Origin: Deinococcus yavapaiensis KR-236
GTDB taxonomy: Bacteria > Deinococcota > Deinococci > Deinococcales > Deinococcaceae
Length of the DNA: 64,000 bases
Assembly (NCBI RefSeq): GCF_003217515.1
Contig: NZ_QJSX01000012.1
Location: 62,001-126,000 of the forward strand
Direction of reading: 5' to 3'
Below, in pieces: positions 1 to 8,263 of this stretch (its first letter is position 1; each line of letters opens with the position of its first letter). A model generated the notes under the pieces. It made no database searches, had not been told where the DNA came from, and saw nothing but the letters and a program-made list of their open reading frames with translations. A program made the translations under genes and the position numbers.

Positions 1-551
1 CGAACAACTTTCCGGACATCACCATCGATTTCGAGACGGAGTTCGTGGACTTTCACGCGCCGCAAGCGCCCGAGTTATACCCGGCGCACCTCAAGTCCGA
101 GATCGACGCTTTGAACGACGTGCTGTACCGCGACGTGAACGACGGCGTGTACAAGGCGGGCTTCGCGACGAGCCAAGCGAAGTACGAGGAGGCCGTGCAC
201 GCCCTGTTCGCGCGACTTGACGACCTCGACGCGCGACTCGCCTCGTCGCGTTACCTCGTCGGAGGACAACTCACGGAGTCCGACATTCGGCTGTTCACGA
301 CGCTCGTCCGCTTCGACGCGGTGTACGCCATCCACTTCAAGTGCAGTGTGCGGCGCCTCGTGGACTACGAGCACCTCTGGGCGTACGCCCGCGACTTGTA
401 CCAGCGGCCCGGCTTCCAAGAGACGGTCAACTTCGACCACATCAAGCGCCACTACTACCTCACGCACGAGAAGCTCAACCCCAGCCGCCTCGTTCCCGTC
501 GGGCCCGCGGTAAATTGGAACGCGCCTCATCGCCGCGAGGCGTTGCCGTGA
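1..551 (+). CDS. Glutathionyl-hydroquinone reductase (GST family), 3' part
   Basis: The reading frame is open from base 3 and runs off the left edge; 182 residues are visible. They match the C-terminal helical domain of the Xi-class glutathione transferases (YqjG/ECM4/PcpF), which reduce glutathionyl-hydroquinones in the cytoplasm. Family signatures seen are NDGVYKAGFA, the block RLFTTLVRFDAVYAIHFKC, DLYQRPGF and HIKRHYYLTHEKLNP near the end. The thioredoxin-fold half with the catalytic Cys (CPWA) lies outside the window. The stop codon overlaps the GTG start of the next acetyltransferase by four bases, so the two are probably co-translated. The family call is confident; the substrate is inferred from the family. 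Confidence 0.9.
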   Translation, partial: NNFPDITIDFETEFVDFHAPQAPELYPAHLKSEIDALNDVLYRDVNDGVYKAGFATSQAKYEEAVHALFARLDDLDARLASSRYLVGGQLTESDIRLFTTLVRFDAVYAIHFKCSVRRLVDYEHLWAYARDLYQRPGFQETVNFDHIKRHYYLTHEKLNPSRLVPVGPAVNWNAPHRREALP

Positions 552-1288
552 CAAGGTGGGACGAGACGCTGGACGCCCTCGAAAATCCCTTCTGGCACGC
601 CCTGAGCGGTCCGCAAGCGGCGTTCGGACACCTGAGGAAAGACGCCGCGCGTTACGAACGCAGCGTGGCCGTCTTCGCGGCGCTTCGCGACGACACCCCG
701 GACGCCTGGAACGACCTGAGCGCCCTGTACGCGCCCGGCGAGGTCAGCGTGCTCTTCCGACCGACGACGCCCACCGTGCCGAGCAGTTGGTCCTTGATGC
801 GCGAAGGAGAGCCGCTGCAACTCGTTCAACTCGAGCGGCGCGCGGCGCCGAGCCTTCCCGGCGGATGGACCGCGCGTCTCCTCACCGCCGACGACGCGCC
901 CGCCATGCAAGACCTCGTGCGCGCCACGAAGCCCGGTCCGTTCGCCGAGAGAACGGTGGAACTCGGCGGGTACACGGGGGTGTGGAACGAGCGCGACGGT
1001 GAGCCGCACCTCGTCGCGATGGCGGGTCTGCGCGCCGCACTGCCGAGCGCGCGCGAAATCAGCGCGGTGTGCACGCATCCCGAGTACCGCCGACTGGGCC
1101 TCGCGCGCGCCCTCGTGGCACACCTCGCGAGCGAGTTGCACGCGCGAGACATCCTGCCCTTCTTGCACGTGGACCCGGACAACGAAGTCGCCTTGCGAAC
1201 CTACGCGACCCTCGGATTCGTGGAGCGACGAAAGATTCGCGCGATCGTGCTGCGCCGCGCTCCCGACGAGGCGGCGCGCGAAGACTGA
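548..1288 (+). CDS. GNAT-family N-acetyltransferase
   Basis: A 246-residue protein. Residues about 1-105 are a poorly recognisable N-terminal domain and about 108-235 a GNAT fold. The acetyl-CoA loop is visible as HPEYRRLGLARAL (residues 177-189), followed by the usual DPDNEVALRTYATLGF helix-strand block. This two-part layout resembles FR47-like/YncA-type acetyltransferases; the substrate cannot be told. The start is the GTG that overlaps the upstream TGA (GTGA), which gives a full-length protein and argues for translational coupling to the glutathione transferase. It ends 7 bp before a convergent GNAT gene. Confidence 0.85.
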   Translation: MTRWDETLDALENPFWHALSGPQAAFGHLRKDAARYERSVAVFAALRDDTPDAWNDLSALYAPGEVSVLFRPTTPTVPSSWSLMREGEPLQLVQLERRAAPSLPGGWTARLLTADDAPAMQDLVRATKPGPFAERTVELGGYTGVWNERDGEPHLVAMAGLRAALPSAREISAVCTHPEYRRLGLARALVAHLASELHARDILPFLHVDPDNEVALRTYATLGFVERRKIRAIVLRRAPDEAARED

Positions 1289-1295
1289 CGTTCGC

Positions 1296-1886
1296 TCAGC
1301 GAAGGGCCGCGTCCACGCGTTCACGCAGCCCTTCGCGTACCGCCGGCCACTCCTCGGCGAGGATGCTGAACATCACCGAGTCTCGGGCGAACCCGTCGGG
1401 ACGCACTTGGTAGCGGCGCAAAGTGCCTTCGCGCACCGCGCCGAGCTTCGCCATGGCGCGAAGGCTACGCTCGTTTCGGCTGTCGACCTTGAAGTGCACG
1501 CGGTTCGCGCCCAGCACCTCGAAGGCACGTTCGAGCAGCAGCAGCTTCGCCTCCGGATTGACGGTCGTGCCTCGAAAGGGCGTGGTCAGCATCGTCCCGA
1601 TCTCCACCCAGCGGTCGGCGGGGCGAACTTCGCTGTACGAGATGCGGCCCGCGACGTCGCCGTCGTTCGTGACGACCGCCCAGTTCACGCGGTTCGGCAC
1701 GGCGTTGAGGGCCCGCAAGTACCCGGCGACGCTTTCCACGGAGAGGTCGGCGGGCGCGCCACGCGAGAGGTAACGCGTCGTCTCCTCGTCGAGGTGGCGC
1801 AACAAGCGCGCGGCGTGCACTTCCGAAAGCGATTCGAGGCGCAGAGTACGGCCCTGCAAAGTCGGCGCGAGCAACCAATCGTTCAC
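1296..1886 (-). CDS. RimJ/RimL-type GNAT acetyltransferase
   Basis: 196 residues with the RimJ/RimL/SpeG-like layout: an N-terminal GRTLRLESLSEVHAARLL block, a central strand RWVEIGTML, an acetyl-CoA loop TPFRGTTVNPEAK and a C-terminal SLRAMAKLGAVREGTLRRY segment typical of ribosomal-protein acetyltransferase relatives. The true acceptor (protein N-terminus, amino acid or drug) is not determinable. The GTG start sits 6 nt after a TAAAGT -10 box, so the mRNA is probably leaderless. It converges on the preceding acetyltransferase with 7 bp between the stops. Confidence 0.85.
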   Translation of the reverse strand: MNDWLLAPTLQGRTLRLESLSEVHAARLLRHLDEETTRYLSRGAPADLSVESVAGYLRALNAVPNRVNWAVVTNDGDVAGRISYSEVRPADRWVEIGTMLTTPFRGTTVNPEAKLLLLERAFEVLGANRVHFKVDSRNERSLRAMAKLGAVREGTLRRYQVRPDGFARDSVMFSILAEEWPAVREGLRERVDAALR

Positions 1887-1892
1887 ACGCCC

Positions 1893-1898
1893 ACTTTA
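1893..1898 (-). promoter_or_regulatory. -10 box of a leaderless promoter (acetyltransferase)
   Basis: TAAAGT on the minus strand, followed by 6 nt and the GTG start at 1886. This spacing puts the transcription start at or next to the start codon. No convincing -35 or ribosome-binding site is visible. Confidence 0.5.
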
Positions 1899-2043
1899 AA
1901 ACGCGGGCAGAAGGCTCCTTGCTCCTTCCTGAAGGAGGCCGGGAAGGAAAGTCGAACAGACGTCCGTTCGCCACGAAGGTGGCGAGGCTGATAGGCTGGC
2001 AGCAGGCGTGTCGTCCGCCGAGGCGGCACGCGTGGAGACTTTC

Positions 2044-3249
2044 ATGCATGACCTCATCGCCACGCGTATGCGTTCCGTCAAGCCGTCCTTCGTTCGAGAG
2101 ATCCTCAAGGTCGCCAACCGTTCGGACATCATCTCCTTCGCCGGGGGCCTGCCCGCCCCGGAACTCTTCGACGTGGCGGGAATCGACGACGCCGCGCGCG
2201 AAGCGCTCGCGAGCGATCCGCGTGGCGCCTTGCAGTACGGCACGACCGAGGGCTTCGAAGGGCTGCGCGCCCAACTCGCTAACCTCACCAACGCGCGAGG
2301 CGCGAACGTCGACGTGGACGACATCGTCGTGACAGGGGGCTCGCAGCAAGGCATCGACCTCATCGCGCGCACCCTCTTCGATCCGGGAGACATCGTCCTC
2401 GTGGAGCAACCGACGTACCTCGCCGCGCTGCAAGTCTTCGAGCTCGCGCAAGCCGACGTGCAAGGCGTCGCGTCCGACGAGCACGGGCTGGACGTCGACG
2501 ACCTCGAGGCGAAGCTGGACGCCCTGACCGCGGCGGGCCGACGCGTAAAGGCGCTGTACGTCGTGGCGACCTTCGCCAATCCCAGCGGCGTCACCTTGAC
2601 GCCCGAACGTCGCCGACGCGTGCTGGAACTCGCCGTGCGGTACGGCTTCCTGGTGGTCGAGGACGACCCGTACAGCGACCTGCGCTTCTCGGGCGAAGCC
2701 GTCGCGCCGATTCTCGCGCAGCGCGACGAGGTCGAGGGCGCCCGCGAGCACGCCGTGTACCTCGCGAGCCTCAGCAAGATCGTCGCGCCGGGCCTTCGCA
2801 TCGGGTGGATGGTCTTGCCCGAGTGGCTCAAGGGAGCCGTCGTGATCGTGAAGCAAGCGTCGGACTTGCACGCCAGCACCTTCGCGCAGCACACGGCGGC
2901 GCGGTACCTCGCGAGCGGCCGTCTGGAGGCACACCTCGGCGCGATTCGCGCGGCGTACGGCGACCGAGCGAACGCGATGATGGACAGCTTGGAGCGGCAC
3001 TTCCCGTCCGGCGTCTTGTCGTTCGAGCGGCCCGACGGCGGCATGTTCTTGTGGGCGCGCCTCGCCGAGGGCGTGGACACGACCGCGATCGTGAACCGCG
3101 CGATCGAGAACGGCGTGGTGTTCGTGCCGGGCGCGTCCTTCTTCGTGGGCGGCACGTCGCGTCCCTTCATGCGGCTCTCGTACGTGACGTCGACGCACGA
3201 ACGCATCGAGGAAGGCGTTCGTCGCCTCGCACGCACCATCCTGGACTGA
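2044..3249 (+). CDS. PLP-dependent fold-type I aminotransferase (LysN/2-aminoadipate transaminase-like)
   Basis: 401 residues from the ATG at 2044. A class I/II aminotransferase: ANPSGVTLTPERR (about 179-191), the PLP-contacting VVEDDPYSDLRF (about 204-215) and the Schiff-base lysine K245 in YLASLSKIVAPGLRIGW. The order and spacing match the LysN/MalY-adjacent branch that includes 2-aminoadipate and aromatic/branched-chain aminotransferases, and lack the N-terminal winged helix of MocR regulators. I chose ATG 2044 because GGAG lies about 8 nt upstream; a GTG at 2008 would add 12 residues without a good ribosome-binding site. The amino-donor specificity is unproven. Confidence 0.85.
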   Translation: MHDLIATRMRSVKPSFVREILKVANRSDIISFAGGLPAPELFDVAGIDDAAREALASDPRGALQYGTTEGFEGLRAQLANLTNARGANVDVDDIVVTGGSQQGIDLIARTLFDPGDIVLVEQPTYLAALQVFELAQADVQGVASDEHGLDVDDLEAKLDALTAAGRRVKALYVVATFANPSGVTLTPERRRRVLELAVRYGFLVVEDDPYSDLRFSGEAVAPILAQRDEVEGAREHAVYLASLSKIVAPGLRIGWMVLPEWLKGAVVIVKQASDLHASTFAQHTAARYLASGRLEAHLGAIRAAYGDRANAMMDSLERHFPSGVLSFERPDGGMFLWARLAEGVDTTAIVNRAIENGVVFVPGASFFVGGTSRPFMRLSYVTSTHERIEEGVRRLARTILD

Positions 3250-3261
3250 GCTTCCCACGCG

Positions 3262-3293
3262 TGAAGGCGCTTCCCGATCGGGAAGCGCCTTCA
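3262..3293. terminator. 32-bp perfect palindrome, likely terminator
   Basis: A perfect inverted repeat (TGAAGGCGCTTCCCGA and its exact complement) starting 13 bp after the aminotransferase stop. It forms a very stable hairpin but has no T-run, as is common for stem-loops in this window. Confidence 0.7.
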
Positions 3294-3374
3294 TCCACAC
3301 CTCGCCGAAAGCCCGGCGACGCTCGCGAGGCGCGTCGTTCAGGGAGGCCAAGGCGCGCGACCGAACGGGCCGCT

Positions 3375-3380
3375 TACAAT
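3375..3380 (+). promoter_or_regulatory. -10 box of a leaderless promoter (methyltransferase)
   Basis: TACAAT, 6 nt upstream of the GTG at 3387. The near-consensus hexamer and exact spacing indicate a transcript that begins at the start codon. Confidence 0.6.
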
Positions 3381-3386
3381 CACGTC

Positions 3387-4094
3387 GTGAGCAATACGCG
3401 TGAAGGTGGGCAAGCGTGGAGCGACGAGGTCGCTTCGCGCCCGGACGGCTACCGTCAGACGTGGACGCAGTGGATCGAGGGGCCCAACGCCCAGGGTCTG
3501 TTCGACGCGCTCGTTCTGCAGCGCGCGACCGGACGAACCGTGCTCGACTGCGGTTGCGGCGACGGCGTGTTCACGCTCGGCGTCGCGCGCGTCACGGCGC
3601 ACGTCACCGCGCTCGACTTCTCGGGCGGGATGCTCGATCAGGCCCGCCGGGTCGTGCGGAACGCCGGGATGACGAACGTCGACTTCGTGCACGGGCACGC
3701 ACGACGAGACGCCCCGCCGAAAGCCGAGCACTTCGACGTGGCGTACTCGCGGCGAGGCCCCAACATCACGCTCGTCGTTCCCAGGACCGTGAAGCGAGGA
3801 GGCGTCCTGCTCGGACTGCAACCGCTTCGGGACGCGGCCGGAGAAGAGCGTTACCGACTCGGCCTCGCCGAGTCACGGCTAGACGTCGTGCGCTTCGAAG
3901 CGTACGACGACGTGCTGTGCTTCCCGACCCTCGACGACTTCACGAGGTACCTGAGCCGCGTGCCCGGCATGCCCGATTTTCGCCGCGCCGAGCACGCCGA
4001 ACTTCTCGGGGCGCACGCCGAACAGGCCCGCCGCCGCGACGGCACCTTCGGCGCGCCCGTGCACTACCTCTTGTGGGAAGCGCGCCGCCCGTGA
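3387..4094 (+). CDS. Class I SAM-dependent methyltransferase
   Basis: 235 residues. The SAM-binding motif I is VLDCGCGDGVFTLGVA (about 50-65), followed by an acidic post-I strand (VTALDFSGGML) and the motif IV region (HFDVAYSRRGPN). The family is the broad UbiE/Tam-like class; the substrate is unknown. The frame extends far upstream but only the GTG at 3387 has a promoter, TACAAT 6 nt before it, with no Shine-Dalgarno sequence. The gene stands alone between two hairpin or convergent boundaries. Confidence 0.8.
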   Translation: MSNTREGGQAWSDEVASRPDGYRQTWTQWIEGPNAQGLFDALVLQRATGRTVLDCGCGDGVFTLGVARVTAHVTALDFSGGMLDQARRVVRNAGMTNVDFVHGHARRDAPPKAEHFDVAYSRRGPNITLVVPRTVKRGGVLLGLQPLRDAAGEERYRLGLAESRLDVVRFEAYDDVLCFPTLDDFTRYLSRVPGMPDFRRAEHAELLGAHAEQARRRDGTFGAPVHYLLWEARRP

Positions 4095-4099
4095 ACTCC

Positions 4100-4645
4100 T
4101 CAGCGAGAAAGCGCGCGCTCCATGCAAATCAACTTCAAGACGGGCAAGTCTTCGCGGCCGATGTCGATACGAACGCGACCGCGCGCTTCGTACCCCGCCG
4201 CCGCGTAGAAGCGCGCGAGGAACACGTTGTCCTCGTACGCGTCCAGCCGTAGCCACGCCGCGCCCCTCGCTCTCGCCTCCTCTTGAGCCGCCTGCAACAG
4301 TGCCTGCCCCCACCCTCGACCTTGCAACGCGGGCTCCACGGCGAGGCGATGCAAGTACAAGGCGGGAGCGGACGGTTCACGCCAAGGAACTTCGCCACCG
4401 AGCGCGGTGAGCGCGAACGTCCCGACGAGTTCGCCGTCGAGCAAGGCCACGAAGGCTTCACCCCTTTCCTGATCGCGTCGCACGAAGTCCAGCGGGTAAG
4501 GCGGCAACCAGTTGCGATGGCCTCGCGTTGCCAGGTGCAGACCGCACGCGCCAATCAAAGCTTCGATTCTCGGCACGTCGCTCGGTGAGGCCACGTGAAC
4601 GGTGAGGGAGGTGGGCGAGTTCGTCAAGGTCGACGCCGAGCTCAA
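4100..4645 (-). CDS. GNAT-family N-acetyltransferase
   Basis: 181 residues if translation starts at the TTG that overlaps the upstream oxidoreductase stop (ATTGA). GNAT features: SDVPRIEALI (motif C/D region), LYLHRLAVEPALQGRGWGQALL (acetyl-CoA loop Q-G-R-G-W-G) and EDNVFLARFYAAAGYEARG at the C-terminus. The start is uncertain: no ATG is in frame before the domain, none of the TTG/GTG candidates (4645, 4627 and a GTG further in) has a good ribosome-binding site, and coupling to the upstream gene is the best argument for 4645. The substrate is unknown. Confidence 0.75.
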   Translation of the reverse strand: MSSASTLTNSPTSLTVHVASPSDVPRIEALIGACGLHLATRGHRNWLPPYPLDFVRRDQERGEAFVALLDGELVGTFALTALGGEVPWREPSAPALYLHRLAVEPALQGRGWGQALLQAAQEEARARGAAWLRLDAYEDNVFLARFYAAAGYEARGRVRIDIGREDLPVLKLICMERALSR

Positions 4646-5658
4646 TGAATCGAGGAGGGCGCCGTGGCGTACGGCGTCTCGATTCGAGCGCCGCGCTCGG
4701 CGGACGCTTCCCAAGCGTCCTGCAGTTGCTGCAGCCTCGCCCCGACCGAAAAGTCGAGCAGGAACGCCGCTTCGCCTCGCACGGCCTTGACGAGCTCCGA
4801 CACGAGGTTCACGCCGCCGTCCTCGGACACGGGAAGCGGTTGAAGGGGGCCGTCGTCCGCCGCGAACATCGGAGTGCGCCAATGGCCGAGTCTCGCGGTC
4901 CCCGCGCTTCCGTACACGGTGAGGCTCACGTCCTCGGGACGGCGCACGTCCGTCAAGACGTTCACGGCAACCCGCACGCCCGACGCGAGCTCCAGCACCC
5001 CCACCGCGCTTTGCTCGCAATGTTCGGGGTCGCTCGGGAAGGTGACGTCGGCCCGCAGGCGCGTCACGGGCCCGAGGACGTCCTCCACGACTTGAAAGAG
5101 GTGCGGCGTGCACTCGCGCACGGGGCCGCCTTGCGCGCGCGTCGCGATCCACGGATTACGCTGCCACGCGCGCGGCCACTCGGGAAACACCATCGTGACC
5201 TCGGCGTGCCGTAGGTCCCCGAGGGTGCCCGATCGCACCTGCTCGGCGAAGACACGCACGCCCGCTTGGTACGGCAGGGGCAGTTGCATCGCGTGCACGA
5301 CGCCCGCCGCGCGGGCCGCCTCCAGCATCTCGGTCGCCTCGGCGAGGTTCACGGCGAGCGGCTTTTCGCACAGCACGTGCCGCCCCGCTCGCAAGGCCGA
5401 GAGGACGAGGTCGTGGTGAGCGGCGGGCGGCACGGCGACGTACACGAGGTCCACGGCGTCCAGCAACGCGCGAGGATCGTCGAACCAGCGCCCGCCCGTC
5501 TCGCGAACGGCGGCGTCGGCGCGAGAAGCGTCGCGGTCGTGCAGCGCGGTGACGACCGTCTCGGGATGCGCGGCGAACGAGCGAGCGAGCGACAAGCCGA
5601 TCGCGCCGACACCGAGAATGCCGACGCGCACGGGAGACGGGGAAGGAGCATGGGACAT
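4642..5658 (-). CDS. Gfo/Idh/MocA-family NAD(P)-dependent oxidoreductase
   Basis: 338 residues from the ATG at 5658. An N-terminal Rossmann domain (VRVGILGVGAIGLSLARSF, with GxGxxG) is followed by the family signature CEKPLAVNLAEATEML and the C-terminal alpha/beta domain. Members oxidise or epimerise sugars, inositols and related polyols with NAD(P). A CAGAAT hexamer lies 9 nt before the ATG and no Shine-Dalgarno is visible; an in-frame start 31 codons further upstream would add an unlikely basic extension. It is followed at once by the overlapping acetyltransferase, so the pair may form an operon. Confidence 0.85.
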   Translation of the reverse strand: MSHAPSPSPVRVGILGVGAIGLSLARSFAAHPETVVTALHDRDASRADAAVRETGGRWFDDPRALLDAVDLVYVAVPPAAHHDLVLSALRAGRHVLCEKPLAVNLAEATEMLEAARAAGVVHAMQLPLPYQAGVRVFAEQVRSGTLGDLRHAEVTMVFPEWPRAWQRNPWIATRAQGGPVRECTPHLFQVVEDVLGPVTRLRADVTFPSDPEHCEQSAVGVLELASGVRVAVNVLTDVRRPEDVSLTVYGSAGTARLGHWRTPMFAADDGPLQPLPVSEDGGVNLVSELVKAVRGEAAFLLDFSVGARLQQLQDAWEASAERGARIETPYATAPSSIH

Positions 5659-5841
5659 GACGGGCTGATTCTGCCACAACGCGCCGCGTCGTTCGCGAAC
5701 CTCGTGGGCGGGCCGAGGCTTACTCTTCGACGGAACGACACGACGAATCAACCGAATCGGCTCGACGTGCGGGAACGACTTCTAACGGGCGCGAAGGCGA
5801 CGTGAGCGGGAACTTGCTCGAAGCGTACCGTCACGCCGGAA

Positions 5842-5873
5842 ACGCCGAGCTTCAATCGCTTGGTGCTCGGCGT
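5842..5873 (-). terminator. Hairpin terminator of the LysM/phosphodiester-glycosidase gene
   Basis: ACGCCGAGC and GCTCGGCGT form a 9-bp stem with a 14-nt loop. The hairpin starts at the stop codon of the minus-strand gene ending at 5873, and a short TTTCC follows on that strand. Confidence 0.5.
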
Positions 5874-6805
5874 CAGCGCGCCACGCGTCGCCCTCGGTAG
5901 TTCTGGAAGACGGCGATGCCGTAGGAGATCTTGCGGCCCGGGCCGAGCAGGGCGCGTCCCTTCCACGCGAGGCCCGTGCTCGACCCGCCGTCGAGCAGCA
6001 CGGCGTCACGCACGCCGAGCCGCCGCATGATCTTGGCGGTTTCGCTTTGCGTGAGCTTGGCGGTCGTGGACAGCAGCACGATGTTGCGGTCGTGGCGAAT
6101 GCCGAGGACGCTGCGGGCCGCCCGCGCGAAGATCGCCGGATCGCGAAAGCCGTCCCGAAAAGGGCGCACCACGATCACCCCGTTTCTCACGATGTGAGGT
6201 CCGCTCGCGACGACCGTTTCGTATCCGCGCCACGAAGCGCGGGCGAACGCTTCGACGTTCTTGACGCGCACGCGGTTGTTCGGCGTCAACGCGACCGCGA
6301 CGGGCGCGCGCCCCGAGAAGACGTAACGGCCTTGCACGACGAGGTCGCCGACGGGCACGTACGTGCGTGGATGAAAGTACCCGCCGTTGATGAGGGCGAC
6401 GCTGCCGCTGCGAGCGGCCATGCGCTGCAAGCTTTCCCCGGTGCCGAGCCCGCCGGGCGGCAGGATCGGCGTGACGAACACGCGCGGATCGCGCAAGTCC
6501 ACACTCACGTACGAAACGGGCACGCCGAGAAGCTTGCCGCGCGTGAGACGAACGCTCGGGCCGAGTGCAAGCGCGCGGCGCGCGGAAGGACGAGTTGCAC
6601 GCAGGCGTAGCGTCTGCCCGACGTAGATGGTGGTGCGCTTCAATCCATTGAGTCGCTGAAGGGCGGACACGGTGGTACCGTTCCTCACGGCGAGCTTGAA
6701 CAGCGTGTCACCTCGCCGCACGACGACCGACGTGGGTGCGGCGAGCGCGCCGAGAAAGGCCGAGGCGAGCAGGCACACGCCGAGTACGAGGGAACGTGAA
6801 AACAT
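5873..6805 (-). CDS. Secreted LysM plus phosphodiester-glycosidase (NAGPA/DUF2233) protein
   Basis: 310 residues. A signal peptide ends near residue 22 (SAFLGALA-A). A LysM domain follows (about 26-70: VVVRRGDTLFKLAVRNGTT, LQRLNGL, IYVGQTL), which should bind peptidoglycan. From about 90 comes a phosphodiester glycosidase domain related to the GlcNAc-1-phosphodiester 'uncovering enzyme', with ALINGGYF, VASGPHIV and the terminal DAVLLDGGSSTGL block. It probably acts on cell-wall or exopolysaccharide glycans outside the membrane. Exact substrate and catalysis are inferred from the family. It is monocistronic, with a hairpin at its stop. Confidence 0.85.
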   Translation of the reverse strand: MFSRSLVLGVCLLASAFLGALAAPTSVVVRRGDTLFKLAVRNGTTVSALQRLNGLKRTTIYVGQTLRLRATRPSARRALALGPSVRLTRGKLLGVPVSYVSVDLRDPRVFVTPILPPGGLGTGESLQRMAARSGSVALINGGYFHPRTYVPVGDLVVQGRYVFSGRAPVAVALTPNNRVRVKNVEAFARASWRGYETVVASGPHIVRNGVIVVRPFRDGFRDPAIFARAARSVLGIRHDRNIVLLSTTAKLTQSETAKIMRRLGVRDAVLLDGGSSTGLAWKGRALLGPGRKISYGIAVFQNYRGRRVAR

Positions 6806-6932
6806 GCTCTATGCCAGCATGAGTTCCTGACGGCACCGGACGTTCCCCATGAAGATCGTTCGGTCGTTCTCGTAATCGCGCATCATGCGCGCGGACGGCG
6901 TGTGGCCCTCACAGGTCGAGAGCCGTCACGAA

Positions 6933-6965
6933 GAGCGGGAGGAAGGGGTGACCTTCCTCCCGCTC
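6933..6965 (-). terminator. Strong hairpin terminator of the BON-domain gene
   Basis: A 14-bp perfect stem (GAGCGGGAGGAAGG and its complement) with a 5-nt loop, placed 23 bp after the BON gene stop on the minus strand. Confidence 0.7.
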
Positions 6966-6987
6966 GGCAGGCCCGGTTGATGTTCGA

Positions 6988-8088
6988 TCAGCGCTGCGTA
7001 TTTCCCGTGGTCGTGTCACTCGATCCACCGCTGGTGGACGTCGTGCCGGTCGAGGACATGCCGGAAGTGGACGTGCTGCCCGACGGCGAGCCCGACATTC
7101 GCGAGCTCGAGCCCATCGTCGATTCGTTCGCGCCCATCGTTCCAGAGGTACCCGTCGTGCCGGAGGTTCCCGACATGCCGGTCGTCCCCGTCATTCCTGT
7201 CATGCCCGACGATTGCACGCGCAGTTGGTTGTGCACGTCGCGCACGCCGCGCACGCGCTCGACGATGTCCTCGGCGAGACGCTTTTGGCGACGGTCGGAC
7301 ACGTTGCCCGTCAAGGTGACTTCGCCGCCTTGCACGTGTACGTCGATATCGGACGCGTCGAGCTCGTGGTGGTACGTCAACTCTTCGCTGACATCTTCGC
7401 GGATGCGTTCGTCACCGCGTTGGTAGTTCTTCGGTCCTTTGCCGTAGTGCGGGCCTTGACGCATGCTCGCGCCGCTCATGCCCATACTTTCCTCGGTCGG
7501 GCGGAACACGTACGTCGCGTCACCTTGGTAGCCCATCGCGCTCGAGTTGCGCATACCGCCGCTCATGCCCATACCGCTCATATTGCTGCCGCTCATGCCA
7601 CGATCGCTTCCGTAGCGGTCGGAGTCGTAGCCGCGATCGTACGATGAGCCGTACGAAGACATGCCGCGGTCGTAGGACGAGCCGCCGGACATTCCGCTCA
7701 TGCCGCTCGAGGACATGCCGCGGCCGTAGGACGAGCTGGACATTCCACGGTCGTCTCGCATGCCGCCGCTCATTCCCGAGCCGCTTCCCATGCCGCTCAT
7801 GTTGCCCGTGCCGTACGAGGACATGCCTCGCCCAGAGCGGTCGTCGTAACGGTCGTCGTACCGTCCACTCATGCCCGAGCGATCCATACCACCCATGCTG
7901 CTCATGCCGGAGTTGCCCCCGGTTCCGGAGCCGTAGCGGTCGTCGTAGCGGTCGTCCATACGGCGCCCTTCGTCGCGTCCGCTCATGCCACGATCCATGT
8001 CCGAGTAGCGGCGACGATCTTGGGAGTCGCGGTCCATTTCTCGGTCTTCACGGTCGTACATTCGGTCGCGGTCGTTACGATACGTCAT
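6988..8088 (-). CDS. Glycine/serine/methionine-rich protein with a BON domain
   Basis: 366 residues with no signal peptide. Residues 1-60 are D/R-rich; about 30-185 are repeats of GMSG, GMSS and SSYDRGMSS type mixed with RYDDRYDDR runs. A single BON domain occupies about 226-293 (ERIREDVSEEL, VHVQGGEVTLTGNV, VRGVRDVHNQLRV). A second G/S/T/M-rich tail of about 70 residues follows. BON domains bind phospholipids or ligands and occur in osmotic-stress and envelope proteins. The flanks are low-complexity and likely disordered. The start has an excellent GAGGAGG ribosome-binding site. The domain call is firm; the function is not known. Confidence 0.85.
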   Translation of the reverse strand: MTYRNDRDRMYDREDREMDRDSQDRRRYSDMDRGMSGRDEGRRMDDRYDDRYGSGTGGNSGMSSMGGMDRSGMSGRYDDRYDDRSGRGMSSYGTGNMSGMGSGSGMSGGMRDDRGMSSSSYGRGMSSSGMSGMSGGSSYDRGMSSYGSSYDRGYDSDRYGSDRGMSGSNMSGMGMSGGMRNSSAMGYQGDATYVFRPTEESMGMSGASMRQGPHYGKGPKNYQRGDERIREDVSEELTYHHELDASDIDVHVQGGEVTLTGNVSDRRQKRLAEDIVERVRGVRDVHNQLRVQSSGMTGMTGTTGMSGTSGTTGTSGTMGANESTMGSSSRMSGSPSGSTSTSGMSSTGTTSTSGGSSDTTTGNTQR

Positions 8089-8126
8089 ACGTCCTCCTCG
8101 AAAGCTTGTGAACCTAACGAGCGTGC

Positions 8127-8132
8127 GTTATA
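8127..8132 (-). promoter_or_regulatory. Probable -10 box for the BON-domain gene
   Basis: TATAAC on the minus strand about 39 nt before the ATG, giving a leader of about 32 nt with the Shine-Dalgarno sequence. A small palindrome (CTCTC, 4 bases, GAGAG at 8154-8167) lies just upstream of it and could be an operator. Confidence 0.4.
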
Positions 8133-8263
8133 GGCCTGCTTTCTCAGTGAACGCCTCTCATACGAGAGCGGCATGCACCTTCAGTAAAGGCCCTCGTACC
8201 GCAGCCTTCATCTTCGGCGGGCAGCACCGGACGCCACTTCACTTCTTTGTATGCCCTGCCCGC

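Noticed and set aside
6877..6891. CGCGCAT-C-ATGCGCG palindrome as an operator
   Set aside because: Short, GC-rich and beyond the end of the BON gene terminator; such palindromes are expected by chance at this composition.
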